NCBI RefSeq assembly: GCF_000455325.1
Contig: NZ_HG322953.1
Location: 452,210 to 497,957, forward strand
DNA: 45,748 bases
DNA from: Mycolicibacterium septicum DSM 44393
GTDB taxonomy: Bacteria; Actinomycetota; Actinomycetes; Mycobacteriales; Mycobacteriaceae
Reading direction: 5' to 3'
Made by a program: the position numbers and the translations under genes. Under the pieces are notes generated by a model that saw only the letters and a program-made list of their open reading frames with translations, had not been told where the DNA came from and searched no databases. Positions 29,955 to 39,845 of the stretch are shown one piece after another; within the stretch, counting starts at the first letter, position 1; each line of letters begins with the position of its first letter.

Positions 29955-32900
29955 CATGGTTAGTGCCGACTCGGCAGCCCCCCGCACCTCCGACGCGCGT
30001 CTGGAGCTGATGCGGCGCAGGCTTGCCGAACGGGGCCTGGCCTCGGCGTCGGGTGCGGAATCAGGGCAAGCCGCCGCGGGCAGCGAAAGCTCGCCGGTCG
30101 ATCCGACCGTGCTGTCGGACGGGCAACGCCGGATGTGGTTCGTCCAGGGATTCGACCCGAGCGGGGTACTGCTCAACATCTGCCTGTCCTACCGGCTCAG
30201 TGGGGTGATCGACGCCGAGCGGCTGCACGATGCGCTGAATGCGGTGGCCCGTCGGCACCCGATCCTGCGCACCACCTATCGGGCCGACGAGAACGGCGAG
30301 CCCACCGCGACGGTCCACGATGACCTGAGCCCGGGCTGGGCGGTCCACGATCTGTCCGACAAATCCGAGCGGGCCCGCAAGCTGCGGCTGGAGGTGCTGG
30401 CCCAGCGCGAGTTCGGCACGGCCTTCGATCTGAGCAGCGACTCCCCGTTACGGATCTCGCTGCTCAAGACCGGGCCCGCCGAACACGTGATGCTGCTCGT
30501 CGCGCATCACATCGCCTGGGACGACGGGTCGTGGCGGGTCTTCTTCACCGACTTGACCCGGGCCTATTCCGGGGCGCAGCTCGCCGAGACGCCGCACGTG
30601 ACGGCGGCCTCCGCCGGGGACGGCGGCGAGGACCTGGCGTACTGGCGTGAGGTGCTGGCAAACCCGCCGGAGCCGCTGGAGTTGCCCGGACCGTCGGGGT
30701 CAGTGGTTCCCAACGGCTTTCGGTCCCAGCGCAGCGCGGTGCGGTTGTCCGCCGAGACGGTTGCCCGCGTATCGGCGCTCGCCCGCGAAACCGGTGCCAC
30801 GCCGTACATGGTCCTGCTGGCCGCCTTCGGCGCACTCATCCACCGCTACACCCATACCGACGATTTCCTGATCGCCACCCCGGTGCTCAACCGCGACACC
30901 GACGAAACCATCGGCTATTACGGCAACACGGTGGCGATGCGGCTGCGACCGCAGGGCTCGGCCGGGTTCCGGGATCTCGTCGCGGCCACCCGGGACACCG
31001 CCATCGGTGCCTTCACGCATCAACGGGTCAACCTCGACCGCGTGGTGGCCGAGCTCAACCCGGACCGCCGCCACGGGGCCGAGCGGATGACCCGGGTGAG
31101 CTTCGGGTTCCGCGAGCCCGACGGTGGCGGTTTCGCCCCGGAAGGCGTGACGAGCGAGCGTGCCGACCTGCGCGGCCAGCACACCCAGCTGCCACTGGGT
31201 TTCATGGTCGAACTCGACGCGGCCGGTGCGGTGGTGGAGGCCGAGCATCTCACCGAGGTGATGGACGCCGAGCTGGCCGCACAGATGCTGCGGCACTTCG
31301 TCGTGCTGCTCGACAGCGCGCTCGCCGAGCCCGACCGGCCGCTGTCGCGGCTGGACCTGTTCACCCCCGAGGACGCCGAATGGGTGCGCGCGGTATCCAC
31401 CGGTGAGCAGTTCGAGACGCCGGCCACCACGTTGGCGGCGCTGGTCACCGAGCAGGCCGCCCGTACCCCCGAGGCCGTCGCGGTGGTCTACGAAGGCCGC
31501 CACTACACCTACCGCGAGATCAACGAGTCGGCGAACCGGTTGGCGCACTGGCTGATCGGGCAGGGCATCGGTACCGAGGACCGGGTAGCGGTACTGCTGG
31601 AGAAGTCGCCCGAACTGGTCATCACGGCGCTGGGCATCGTCAAGGCCGGCGCCGTGTACCTCCCGGTCGACCCGACCTATCCCGAGGACCGGCTCGCCTA
31701 CATTCTCGAGGACTCCGATCCGAAAATCGTTCTGCGCGAGCCGGTCGACGGCCTGGAGAACTATCCGGCCACGGATCCGACCGACGCCGAGCGAATCCGG
31801 CCGCTGCGCCCGGACAACACCGCGTATCTGATCTACACGTCGGGATCCACCGGCCTGCCCAAGGGCGTGCCGGTGCCGCACCGGCCGATCGCGGAGTACT
31901 TCGTCTGGTTCGGCGGCGATTACCATGTCACCGAGGACGAACGCCTGCTGCAGGTGGCCTCGCAGAGCTTCGACGTGTCGATCGGCGAGATCTTCGGCAT
32001 GCTCGCCGCCGGTGCGCGCCTGGTCATCCCGAAGCCGGGCGGGCTGGGCGACATCGGATACCTCACCGATCTGCTGCGCGACGAGGGCATCACCTCGATG
32101 CACTTCGTCCCGTCGCTGCTCGGGCTGTTCCTGTCGCTGCCCGGCGTCAACGAGTGGCGCACGCTGCAGCGCGTACCGATCGGCGGCGAGGCGCTGCCCG
32201 GGGAGATCGCCGACAAGTTCCTCGCCACGTTCGACTCCCTGCTGCACAACTTCTACGGGCCCACCGAGACGGTGCTCAACTGCACCCGCTACAAGGTGGA
32301 GGGCAAGCAGGGCGCGCGGATCGTGCCGATCGGCACGCCGAAGATCAACACCACGATCCACCTGCTCGACGATGCGCTGCAGCCGGTCCCGGTCGGGGTG
32401 ATCGGTGAGATCTACATCGGCGGAACACATGTCGCGCACGGCTATCACGACCGCCCGCGCCTCACCGCGGAGCGGTTCGTCGCCGATCCGTTCAATCCCG
32501 GCGGACGGATGTACCGGTCGGGTGATCTGGCCCGGCGCAACGCCGACGGTGACATCGAATTCGTCGGCCGTGCCGACGAGCAGGTCAAGATCCGTGGCTT
32601 CCGAATCGAACTGGGCGAGGTCTCCGCGGCCATCTCCGTCGACCCGTCGGTGGGGCAGGCCGTGGTCGTGGTCAGCGACCTGCCGTCGCTGGGTAAGAGC
32701 CTGGTCGCCTACATCACGCCGGCCGCCGATGCCGAACAGGTCGAGATCGACCGGATCCGGGCCAGGGTGACCGCCGCGCTGCCCGAGTACATGATCCCGG
32801 CGGCGTTCGTCGAGCTGGCCGAGATCCCGATCACCGCGCACGGCAAGATCGATCGCCGGGCCCTGCCGGAGCCGGAGATCCGCTCGGCCACCGAGTTCCG

Positions 32901-35415
32901 CGCGCCGGACACCGAAACCGAACACGAGATCGTCGCCCTGTTCGGCGAGTTGCTCGAGCGGGACGGCGTCGGCGCGGACGACTCGTTCTTCGATCTGGGC
33001 GGTCACTCGCTGCTGGCCACCAAACTGGTTGCCGCGGTACGGACTCGCTGTGGTGTCGAACTCGGCGTGGCCGATGTGTTCGAGAACGCCACGGTGGCGG
33101 GCTTGGCGGCCAAGGTCGACGAACTGCGCGCATCGGGCCTCGGTGCCGGCCTGCCTGCCATCGTCGCCACCACCCATGACGGCCCGGCGCAGATGTCGGC
33201 GGCCCAGCACCGGCAGTGGTTCCAGTTCCGCATCGACGGACCCAACCCGGTCAACAACGTGCCTTTCGCCGCACGACTGACCGGCCCCTGCGATGTCGAA
33301 GCGCTGGCCACCGCGGTCAGCGATGTGGTCGCCCGCCACGAGATCCTGCGCACCACCTATCGCGAAATCGACGGTGTGCCTTATCAGGTGGTTCATCCCG
33401 CCGCTCCGGTCGAGGTGCGCCGTGCCGACGGCACGGGCGAGGACTGGGTGCAGGGCGAACTCGACGCCGAACGGCGGCACTGCTTCGACCTGGAGAACGA
33501 GTGGCCGGTCCGCGCCGCGATGTTGTCCACCCCAGATTCGCGTGTGCTGTCGCTGATCGTGCACCACATCGCCGCCGACCACTGGTCGGGCACAGTGCTG
33601 TTCACCGATCTGCTCACCGCCTACCACGCCCGCCGGGCCGGGCAGGCGCCCGAATGGGCAGCGCTGCCCGTGCAGTACGCCGACTTCGCGGCCTGGCAGG
33701 CCGAGGTGCTCTCGGGCGCAGAGGAGCGTGTCGAGGAGCAACGCGCCTACTGGACAAAGCAGTTGGCGGGGCTGTCGGGGGAGCCGGACGTCGAGAACGG
33801 CCTGCAGCCGGACTTCCCGAGGCCGCCGGTGCCGACCGGTGAGGGCAAGGCACTCGACTTCACCATCGACGCGGCACTGCGGGGCAAGATCGTCGAGCTC
33901 AGCCGGGAACTCGAAGTCACCGAGTTCATGGTGTTGCAGGCAGCCGTCGCCATCGCTCTGCACAAGGCCGGTCAGGGCAGCGACATCGCGCTGGGCACCC
34001 CGGTCGCCGGGCGCACCGCGCCCGAACTCGACGCGCTGATCGGGTTCTTCATCAACATCGTGGTGCTGCGCAACGACCTGTCCGGCAACCCCACCCTGCG
34101 CGAGGTGCTGCGCCGCTCCCGCGACATGGCGCTGGCCGCCTACAAGCATCAGGACCTGCCGTTCGACCGCGTCGTCGACGCGGTGAGCCCGGTGCGTTCG
34201 CTGGCGCGTAACCCGCTGTTCGGCGTCGTGGTGCACGTGCGTGAGGACCTGCCGGCCGAGCAGGTCATCGACTCGGGTGCTGATGGTGAAACCCGTTTCA
34301 CGGCACTGGAACCCACATTCGATGTGGCCCACGCCGACCTGTCGCTCAACTTCTTCGCCGAAGCCGGCGCCGGGTATCGGGCCACCGTCATCTACCGCAC
34401 CGAGCTCTACGAGGCGGCCACCGCGCAGCGTCTCGTGGGCTGGCTGCACCGCATCGTCGAGGCTTTTGCCGGCGACGCAAACCAGACGGTGCGCGACATC
34501 GTGGTTCTCGATGCGGCCGAACGCGACCTGCTGCTCGACGATTGGAGCCGCAAGGCGGTGCCGCCGGCCGGCCTGCCGCAGACCGAGGGCGCAGACCGCG
34601 TCTACCTGCTCGACGAGTGGCGTCGACCGGTGGCCATCGGTGTCACCGGGGACGTCTACTACGCCGGGGGTGCGGTCGGCCGTGCAGCCGGAGCCGCCCG
34701 GGGACCTGCCGCACAGCGCTTCGCGCCCAATCCTTTTGGTGAGGGACAGCTGTACCGCACCGGGGACCGGGGCCGCTGGACCACCGACGGCCGGCTTGAG
34801 CCGATCATCACCGGTGAGCCCCGCCTGCAGGCCGCGCTGGAAGCGCTCGACGGCGTCGCCGTCGCGGCGACCAGGCGGTGGGACGGCCGTGGCGCCGTCA
34901 CTCTGGCGGGCTACGTGGTGCTCGAGCCGGCAGTGGCCGACACCGAAACCTTCCTGGACAACGCGCGGGCCGCGCTGCCCGAGGAGTTCGCCGGTGCCGT
35001 GCTCACCGTGGTCGGTGACATCGAACCCGCCACTCTGACCCGTCCGAGAGTCACCGCCTCTGCTCCGTCCGAGCCGCCGGCCACCCCGACCGAGCACACG
35101 CTGGCAGCGATGCTGGTCGATCTCCTCGGTGCCACCGAGGTGGGGCGGTACGACGACTTCTTCACCCTCGGCGGCGACAGCATCCTGGCTGTGCAGCTCG
35201 GTGCGCGGGCGCGCGATGCCGGCATGGCGATGACGGCACGGATGGTGTTCGAACATCCCGGGCTGGCCGACCTGGCCGCCGCGATCGACGCGGCGGGCGA
35301 CGGCGCTGCCGAGGCCGACGTGCGCCATGAGCCGATGTCCGCATCAGGCCTGTCGCCCGACGAACTGGCCGCGCTGACCGCGGGATGGGGTCAGGACCAG
35401 GGGCTCTCGACATGA
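29947..35415 (+). CDS. mbtE: Mycobactin NRPS MbtE (C-A-PCP-C-[vestigial A]-PCP)
   Basis: A 1822-aa NRPS expected to install the first acylated hydroxylysine. C1 about 50-490 (HHIAWDDGS). A about 495-1000: LIYTSGSTGLPKG near 630, YRSGDLARR, KIRGFRIELGE and GKIDRRALP, all intact. PCP1 has LGGHSLLATKL near 1020. C2 about 1085-1520 has HHIAADHWS. After C2 only scraps of a second adenylation domain remain (about 1545-1690: GDVYYAGGAVGRAAG, LYRTGDRGRW), without P-loop or A10 lysine, then a complete PCP2 (LGGDSILAVQL, Ser near 1743). The GTG at 29947 has GGAAG upstream and overlaps the mbtD stop. It is longer than the roughly 1682 aa recalled for M. tuberculosis MbtE. Confidence 0.93.
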   Translation: MTDMVSADSAAPRTSDARLELMRRRLAERGLASASGAESGQAAAGSESSPVDPTVLSDGQRRMWFVQGFDPSGVLLNICLSYRLSGVIDAERLHDALNAVARRHPILRTTYRADENGEPTATVHDDLSPGWAVHDLSDKSERARKLRLEVLAQREFGTAFDLSSDSPLRISLLKTGPAEHVMLLVAHHIAWDDGSWRVFFTDLTRAYSGAQLAETPHVTAASAGDGGEDLAYWREVLANPPEPLELPGPSGSVVPNGFRSQRSAVRLSAETVARVSALARETGATPYMVLLAAFGALIHRYTHTDDFLIATPVLNRDTDETIGYYGNTVAMRLRPQGSAGFRDLVAATRDTAIGAFTHQRVNLDRVVAELNPDRRHGAERMTRVSFGFREPDGGGFAPEGVTSERADLRGQHTQLPLGFMVELDAAGAVVEAEHLTEVMDAELAAQMLRHFVVLLDSALAEPDRPLSRLDLFTPEDAEWVRAVSTGEQFETPATTLAALVTEQAARTPEAVAVVYEGRHYTYREINESANRLAHWLIGQGIGTEDRVAVLLEKSPELVITALGIVKAGAVYLPVDPTYPEDRLAYILEDSDPKIVLREPVDGLENYPATDPTDAERIRPLRPDNTAYLIYTSGSTGLPKGVPVPHRPIAEYFVWFGGDYHVTEDERLLQVASQSFDVSIGEIFGMLAAGARLVIPKPGGLGDIGYLTDLLRDEGITSMHFVPSLLGLFLSLPGVNEWRTLQRVPIGGEALPGEIADKFLATFDSLLHNFYGPTETVLNCTRYKVEGKQGARIVPIGTPKINTTIHLLDDALQPVPVGVIGEIYIGGTHVAHGYHDRPRLTAERFVADPFNPGGRMYRSGDLARRNADGDIEFVGRADEQVKIRGFRIELGEVSAAISVDPSVGQAVVVVSDLPSLGKSLVAYITPAADAEQVEIDRIRARVTAALPEYMIPAAFVELAEIPITAHGKIDRRALPEPEIRSATEFRAPDTETEHEIVALFGELLERDGVGADDSFFDLGGHSLLATKLVAAVRTRCGVELGVADVFENATVAGLAAKVDELRASGLGAGLPAIVATTHDGPAQMSAAQHRQWFQFRIDGPNPVNNVPFAARLTGPCDVEALATAVSDVVARHEILRTTYREIDGVPYQVVHPAAPVEVRRADGTGEDWVQGELDAERRHCFDLENEWPVRAAMLSTPDSRVLSLIVHHIAADHWSGTVLFTDLLTAYHARRAGQAPEWAALPVQYADFAAWQAEVLSGAEERVEEQRAYWTKQLAGLSGEPDVENGLQPDFPRPPVPTGEGKALDFTIDAALRGKIVELSRELEVTEFMVLQAAVAIALHKAGQGSDIALGTPVAGRTAPELDALIGFFINIVVLRNDLSGNPTLREVLRRSRDMALAAYKHQDLPFDRVVDAVSPVRSLARNPLFGVVVHVREDLPAEQVIDSGADGETRFTALEPTFDVAHADLSLNFFAEAGAGYRATVIYRTELYEAATAQRLVGWLHRIVEAFAGDANQTVRDIVVLDAAERDLLLDDWSRKAVPPAGLPQTEGADRVYLLDEWRRPVAIGVTGDVYYAGGAVGRAAGAARGPAAQRFAPNPFGEGQLYRTGDRGRWTTDGRLEPIITGEPRLQAALEALDGVAVAATRRWDGRGAVTLAGYVVLEPAVADTETFLDNARAALPEEFAGAVLTVVGDIEPATLTRPRVTASAPSEPPATPTEHTLAAMLVDLLGATEVGRYDDFFTLGGDSILAVQLGARARDAGMAMTARMVFEHPGLADLAAAIDAAGDGAAEADVRHEPMSASGLSPDELAALTAGWGQDQGLST

Positions 35416-38400
35416 CGACCACCGGAACGCCGCCCGGCGTCGAGGATGTCCTGGCGCTCAGCCCGCTGCAGCAGGGGCTGTACTCCCTGACCGGCCTGAC
35501 CGAGGGGGACGACGGGGCCGATCCGTATGTCATCGCGATGGCCGCCGACGTCGACGGCGCGCTGGACCCGGAGCTGCTGAGGGCCTGTGCCGAGGCGATG
35601 CTGGTGCGTCATCCGAACCTGCGGGCCAGCTTCTTCCAGGGAAACCTGAGCCGCCCGGTGGCGGTGGTCCCGTCGGCGATCGAACTGCCCTGGCGGCATG
35701 TGCAGGCCGATGAAGCGCAGGCGGTCACGCTGGAGGCCGAGGAACGCGCCCGGCGGTTCGACCTCGGACGCGGGCCGCTGATCCGTTTCCTGCTCATCGA
35801 AAAGCCGGGCCTGCATTGGCGTCTGGTGATCGTCGCCCATCACATCGCGATCGACGGCTGGTCCCTGCCCGTCTTCGTCGGCGAACTCCTGGCGCTCTAC
35901 GGGGCCAAGGGCGACGTCACCGCGCTGCCGTCCACGGTGCGCCCGTATCGCGATTACATCGGCTGGCTGGCCGGGCGCGATCAGCAGGCCAGCCGGGCAC
36001 GGTGGCAGGCCCATCTGTACGGCATGGATGCGCCCACACTGCTGTCTCCGGTGCTGTCCGGGCGGGAGACCCAGCCGGGCCTGCCTGCGCGCACCGAGGT
36101 GAACCTCGACGAACAGCAGTCCGCCGCGATCTTCGAGGCGGCCCGTCGCCGGGGCATCACCGTCAACACCCTGTTCCAGATGGCCTGGGCAACAATCCTT
36201 TCCGTCTTCACCGACCGCACCGACGTGGTGTACGGCGTCACGGTGTCGGGGCGCCCGGACGAGCTGGCGGGCGTCGAGTCGATGGTCGGCCTGTTCATCA
36301 ACACGGTGCCGCTGCGGGTCCGGGTCGACCCCAGCCTGCCGGTCGGCAGCCAGTGCCTTGCCCTGCAGCGCGAAGCCGCTGAGTTGCGGGAGCACAGCTA
36401 CCTCAGCCACACCGAGCTGCGTTCGCTCGGCGGCATCGGCGAGTTGTACGACACCCTGCTGGTCTACGAGAACTTCCCGCCCGGGGGACTGGTCGGCAGC
36501 GACGAGTTCGACCTCGGCGGAGCGGTGCTGCGGCCGTCGGCGCTGGAGAGCCTGTCGCACTTCCCGGTGACCATCGCCGCCCATCCCACCCACGGTCGGC
36601 TCACGGTGCTCGTCGAAACCCTCGACGGGGCACTGGGACCGATCGATCCGCGTGCGCTGGGACTGCGGGTGCTGGGCGTCGTCCAGCGATTGTTGGACGG
36701 CTGGGAGCGTCCGCTGCGCGAGGTCGCCGTCACACTCGACGACGATCCGCAGCCGACCGGTGCACCAGCCGTTGCCGGCGATGACCGATTCCACACGGGC
36801 CTTCACATCGCGTTCAGTGAGACCGCCGAGGAGCGGCTCGGCTCGGTGGCATTGAGTTGGGACGGAGGAGAACTCAGCTATCGCGAACTCGACGACGCCG
36901 CCGACCGCCTGGCCGCCGAGCTGATCCGCCGTGGTGTGGGCGCCGAGACTCCGGTCCCCATCCGGTTGCGCCGAGGGCCCGACTACGTGGTGGCGATGCT
37001 CGCAGTACTCAAGGCGGGCGCGATGATCGTGCCGCTGGACCCGGCCATGCCCGAGGAACGGGTTGCCGAGATCCTGCGCCAGATCGGCGCAGCCCGGCCC
37101 GCGGAGCTCATCGTCGACGACGCGCTCCTGGCATCCGCCGGTTCCGAGCCCGAAGCCGACTACCGGCCCGCGCCGGTTCAGCCCGGCCAGGCCGCCTACA
37201 TCGTGTTCACCTCCGGGACCACCGGAAAGCCCAAGGGAGTCATCGGAACCCATCAGGCGCTGCGCGCCTATGCCGCCGATCACGCCCACCACGTGTTGCA
37301 GCCCGCGGCCAAGCGCCTCGGCCGCCCGTTGCGGGTGGCGCACGCCTGGTCGTTCACCTTCGATGCGGCCTGGCAGCCGTTGGCGGCCCTGCTCGACGGG
37401 CACACCGTGCACATCGTCGCCGACGAGGTGCAGCGCGACGCCGAGGCGCTGGTGGACACCATCGGGCAGTTCGCGATCGACATGATCGACACCACCCCGT
37501 CGATGTTCGCCTCGCTGCGCGCGGCAGGGCTGCTCAGCCGGGTGCCACTGGCGGTGCTCGCGCTCGGCGGGGAGGCCATCGACACCGCCACCTGGCAGGG
37601 GATCCAGGCCGAGTGCGAGCGCACCTGGATGTCCGCGCACAACTGCTACGGCCCTACCGAGGCCACGGTGGAAGCCGTCGTCGCGGCGATCGCCGACCAC
37701 GAGCAGCCGTGCATCGGTCACCCGACGGATTCGACCGCGGCCTATGTGCTCGACGGCTGGCTGCGTCCGGTTCCCGACGGTGTGTTCGGCGAACTGTATT
37801 TGGCCGGAGGCCAATTGACGCGCGGCTACCTCGGCCGGCCGGGGGAGACGGCGGGCAGGTTCGTCGCCGATCCGTTCACGCCGGGTGCCCGCATGTACCG
37901 CACCGGTGACGTGGTGCGCCGGAATCCGCGATCGAGTGCCATCGAGTTTCTCGGCCGCAGCGACGACCAGGTCAAGATCCGCGGCTTCCGCGTGGAACCC
38001 GGAGAGGTGGCCGCGACGCTGCACACCCATCCCGGGGTGCGGCATGCCCACGTGGCGGTACGTCAGCACCGCAGCGGGCCGCGCCTCGTCGCGTACGTGG
38101 TCACCGACAGTGCGGTCGCCGAGCTGCGCCGGATGCTGACCGCAACCCTGCCGAGACATCTGGTGCCTCACCACATCGTCGTCGTCGACGAGATCCCGCT
38201 GACCACCAACGGCAAGGTCGACGATGCCGCGCTGGCAGCGGTCGGCACCGGCGGGTCTGCCGAGGGGTCCGAGCATCCGGCCACCGAGACCGAGCGCGTG
38301 CTCGCCGAGGTGCTGGCCGAAGTCCTGGGAACCCCAGAGGGATCGGGTGTCGACGTCACCGCCGACTTCCTCGATCTCGGGTTGGACAGCATCGTGGCGC

Positions 38401-39845
38401 TGTCGGTCGTGCAGGCTGTGCGGCGCCGCGGCGTGGCGGTGCGGGCCCGGTTGATGCTGGACTGCGCGACCGTTCGCGAACTCGCGGCCGCGATCGACGC
38501 CGATGCGGTCGCCGTCGAGCGCGCTGACGATGCGGCCGACGAAGCGGCGGGGGGATCGGGTCCGATCCCGCTCCTGCCCAACGGGCGGTGGCTCTACCAG
38601 TACGGCGACCCGCGCCGGCTCGCGCAGACCGAGGTGTTCCGGCTGCCTGCGGGCATCACCGGTGCGCAGCTGGAGACGCTGTTGCGCAACGTGATCGACG
38701 GACACGAGGTGCTGCGCACCAGGCTGGACCGCGAGGCCCTGGCCTTGGTCGCGCACCCACCGCGCGAGGTGCTTTCGGAGGCGACGGGGTCGGGTGATCT
38801 CAACGCCACGGTGGCAGAGCAGGCCGAGCTCTCGGTACAGCGCATGGATCCGGAGAACGGATCGATGCTCGACGCGGTCTGGTTGCATCACCCGCAGGCT
38901 GAGGCCGGGCTGCTGATCCTGACCGCCCACGTGCTGGCGCTGGATCCGGCATCTTGGCGGATCCTCGTCGGTGAGCTCGAAAATGCCTGGCATGCACTGG
39001 CTTCCGGACGTGATCCGCTGCCGGTCCGCGAACACACCCCGCTGCGGCAGTGGTCACGTCTGCTCACCGAACGGGCGGCCGAACTCGGAACGTGCGGCTT
39101 CTGGGAGCAGCAGTTCGAGGGCGACGACCCTGACATCGGCGCCCGCCGGATCGATCCCGCCACCGACCGCATGGCCGACGTGACGATCACGATGGCCTTC
39201 GCCGAACCCGACGTGACCGCCCGGTTGTTGACCGGCGTGGTCCCCGTGACCGAGGTGCTGGCCGCGGCGACGGCTCGCGCCCTGACCGACTGGCGTCGGC
39301 ACCGCGGCCAGCCGACCCCGGCGCCGTTGTTGGCGCTGGAAACCCACGGCAGGTCGGATGCGGTGGTGTCGGACCACGAGGTCGACACCGGTGACACCGC
39401 CGGTCTGCTCAGCATGATCTACCCGTTGCGCCTGGACGCCGACGGCGCCCGCGGTGTGGCCGCGCAGGTGGCAGCGATCCCCGGCGATGCCATCGACTAC
39501 GGGCTGTTGCGTTACCTGCGCGAGGACACCGCCGAACGACTGGGAACTCATCGTGATCCGCAGGTACTGCTGAACTATCTGGGCCGGATCGAGCTGGATG
39601 CTTCCGATCATGCCCTGTTGCAGGACCGGTCATTGCAGACCGGAGTGACCCCGGTTCCAGAACCGAATGTCGCTGTGCGCCATGAACTGACGATCATGGC
39701 CGCGGTGATCGACCGCGACGGGTCAGCTGTGCTCGGCACCCAGTGGCGGTCCCTGCCAGACATTCTGTCCGCCGACGACATCGCCGCCCTGCAGGCGATG
39801 TGGCAGGACGCATTGCGAGAGGTGTTGCGAGAGGTGACCCAATGA
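35412..39845 (+). CDS. mbtF: Mycobactin NRPS MbtF (C-A-PCP-E-like)
   Basis: A 1477-aa NRPS expected to add the terminal hydroxylysine that becomes the cyclic caprolactam. C about 5-440 with intact HHIAIDG. A about 460-950: FTSGTTGKPKG, YRTGDVVRRN, KIRGFRVEPGE, NGKVDDAAL. PCP with LGLDSIVALS near residue 992. The final domain (about 1050-1470) has epimerase-type landmarks (LLNYLGRIE, the WRIL stretch), but its core reads TAHVLALDPASW, with Val where the second, catalytic His of HHxxxDG belongs. It is therefore unlikely to epimerise and may support release or ring closure. I chose ATG 35412, which overlaps the mbtE stop as ATGA; the frame is open to 35385. Confidence 0.93.
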   Translation: MTTTGTPPGVEDVLALSPLQQGLYSLTGLTEGDDGADPYVIAMAADVDGALDPELLRACAEAMLVRHPNLRASFFQGNLSRPVAVVPSAIELPWRHVQADEAQAVTLEAEERARRFDLGRGPLIRFLLIEKPGLHWRLVIVAHHIAIDGWSLPVFVGELLALYGAKGDVTALPSTVRPYRDYIGWLAGRDQQASRARWQAHLYGMDAPTLLSPVLSGRETQPGLPARTEVNLDEQQSAAIFEAARRRGITVNTLFQMAWATILSVFTDRTDVVYGVTVSGRPDELAGVESMVGLFINTVPLRVRVDPSLPVGSQCLALQREAAELREHSYLSHTELRSLGGIGELYDTLLVYENFPPGGLVGSDEFDLGGAVLRPSALESLSHFPVTIAAHPTHGRLTVLVETLDGALGPIDPRALGLRVLGVVQRLLDGWERPLREVAVTLDDDPQPTGAPAVAGDDRFHTGLHIAFSETAEERLGSVALSWDGGELSYRELDDAADRLAAELIRRGVGAETPVPIRLRRGPDYVVAMLAVLKAGAMIVPLDPAMPEERVAEILRQIGAARPAELIVDDALLASAGSEPEADYRPAPVQPGQAAYIVFTSGTTGKPKGVIGTHQALRAYAADHAHHVLQPAAKRLGRPLRVAHAWSFTFDAAWQPLAALLDGHTVHIVADEVQRDAEALVDTIGQFAIDMIDTTPSMFASLRAAGLLSRVPLAVLALGGEAIDTATWQGIQAECERTWMSAHNCYGPTEATVEAVVAAIADHEQPCIGHPTDSTAAYVLDGWLRPVPDGVFGELYLAGGQLTRGYLGRPGETAGRFVADPFTPGARMYRTGDVVRRNPRSSAIEFLGRSDDQVKIRGFRVEPGEVAATLHTHPGVRHAHVAVRQHRSGPRLVAYVVTDSAVAELRRMLTATLPRHLVPHHIVVVDEIPLTTNGKVDDAALAAVGTGGSAEGSEHPATETERVLAEVLAEVLGTPEGSGVDVTADFLDLGLDSIVALSVVQAVRRRGVAVRARLMLDCATVRELAAAIDADAVAVERADDAADEAAGGSGPIPLLPNGRWLYQYGDPRRLAQTEVFRLPAGITGAQLETLLRNVIDGHEVLRTRLDREALALVAHPPREVLSEATGSGDLNATVAEQAELSVQRMDPENGSMLDAVWLHHPQAEAGLLILTAHVLALDPASWRILVGELENAWHALASGRDPLPVREHTPLRQWSRLLTERAAELGTCGFWEQQFEGDDPDIGARRIDPATDRMADVTITMAFAEPDVTARLLTGVVPVTEVLAAATARALTDWRRHRGQPTPAPLLALETHGRSDAVVSDHEVDTGDTAGLLSMIYPLRLDADGARGVAAQVAAIPGDAIDYGLLRYLREDTAERLGTHRDPQVLLNYLGRIELDASDHALLQDRSLQTGVTPVPEPNVAVRHELTIMAAVIDRDGSAVLGTQWRSLPDILSADDIAALQAMWQDALREVLREVTQ

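Noticed and set aside
30700..35328. A 1542-codon open frame antisense to mbtE, and a similar one of 1214 codons at 35391-39035 antisense to mbtF
   Set aside because: Low-complexity His/Arg/Gly/Asp-rich translations with no domain, typical of the antisense frame of high-GC genes. The sense strand encodes clear NRPS domains.
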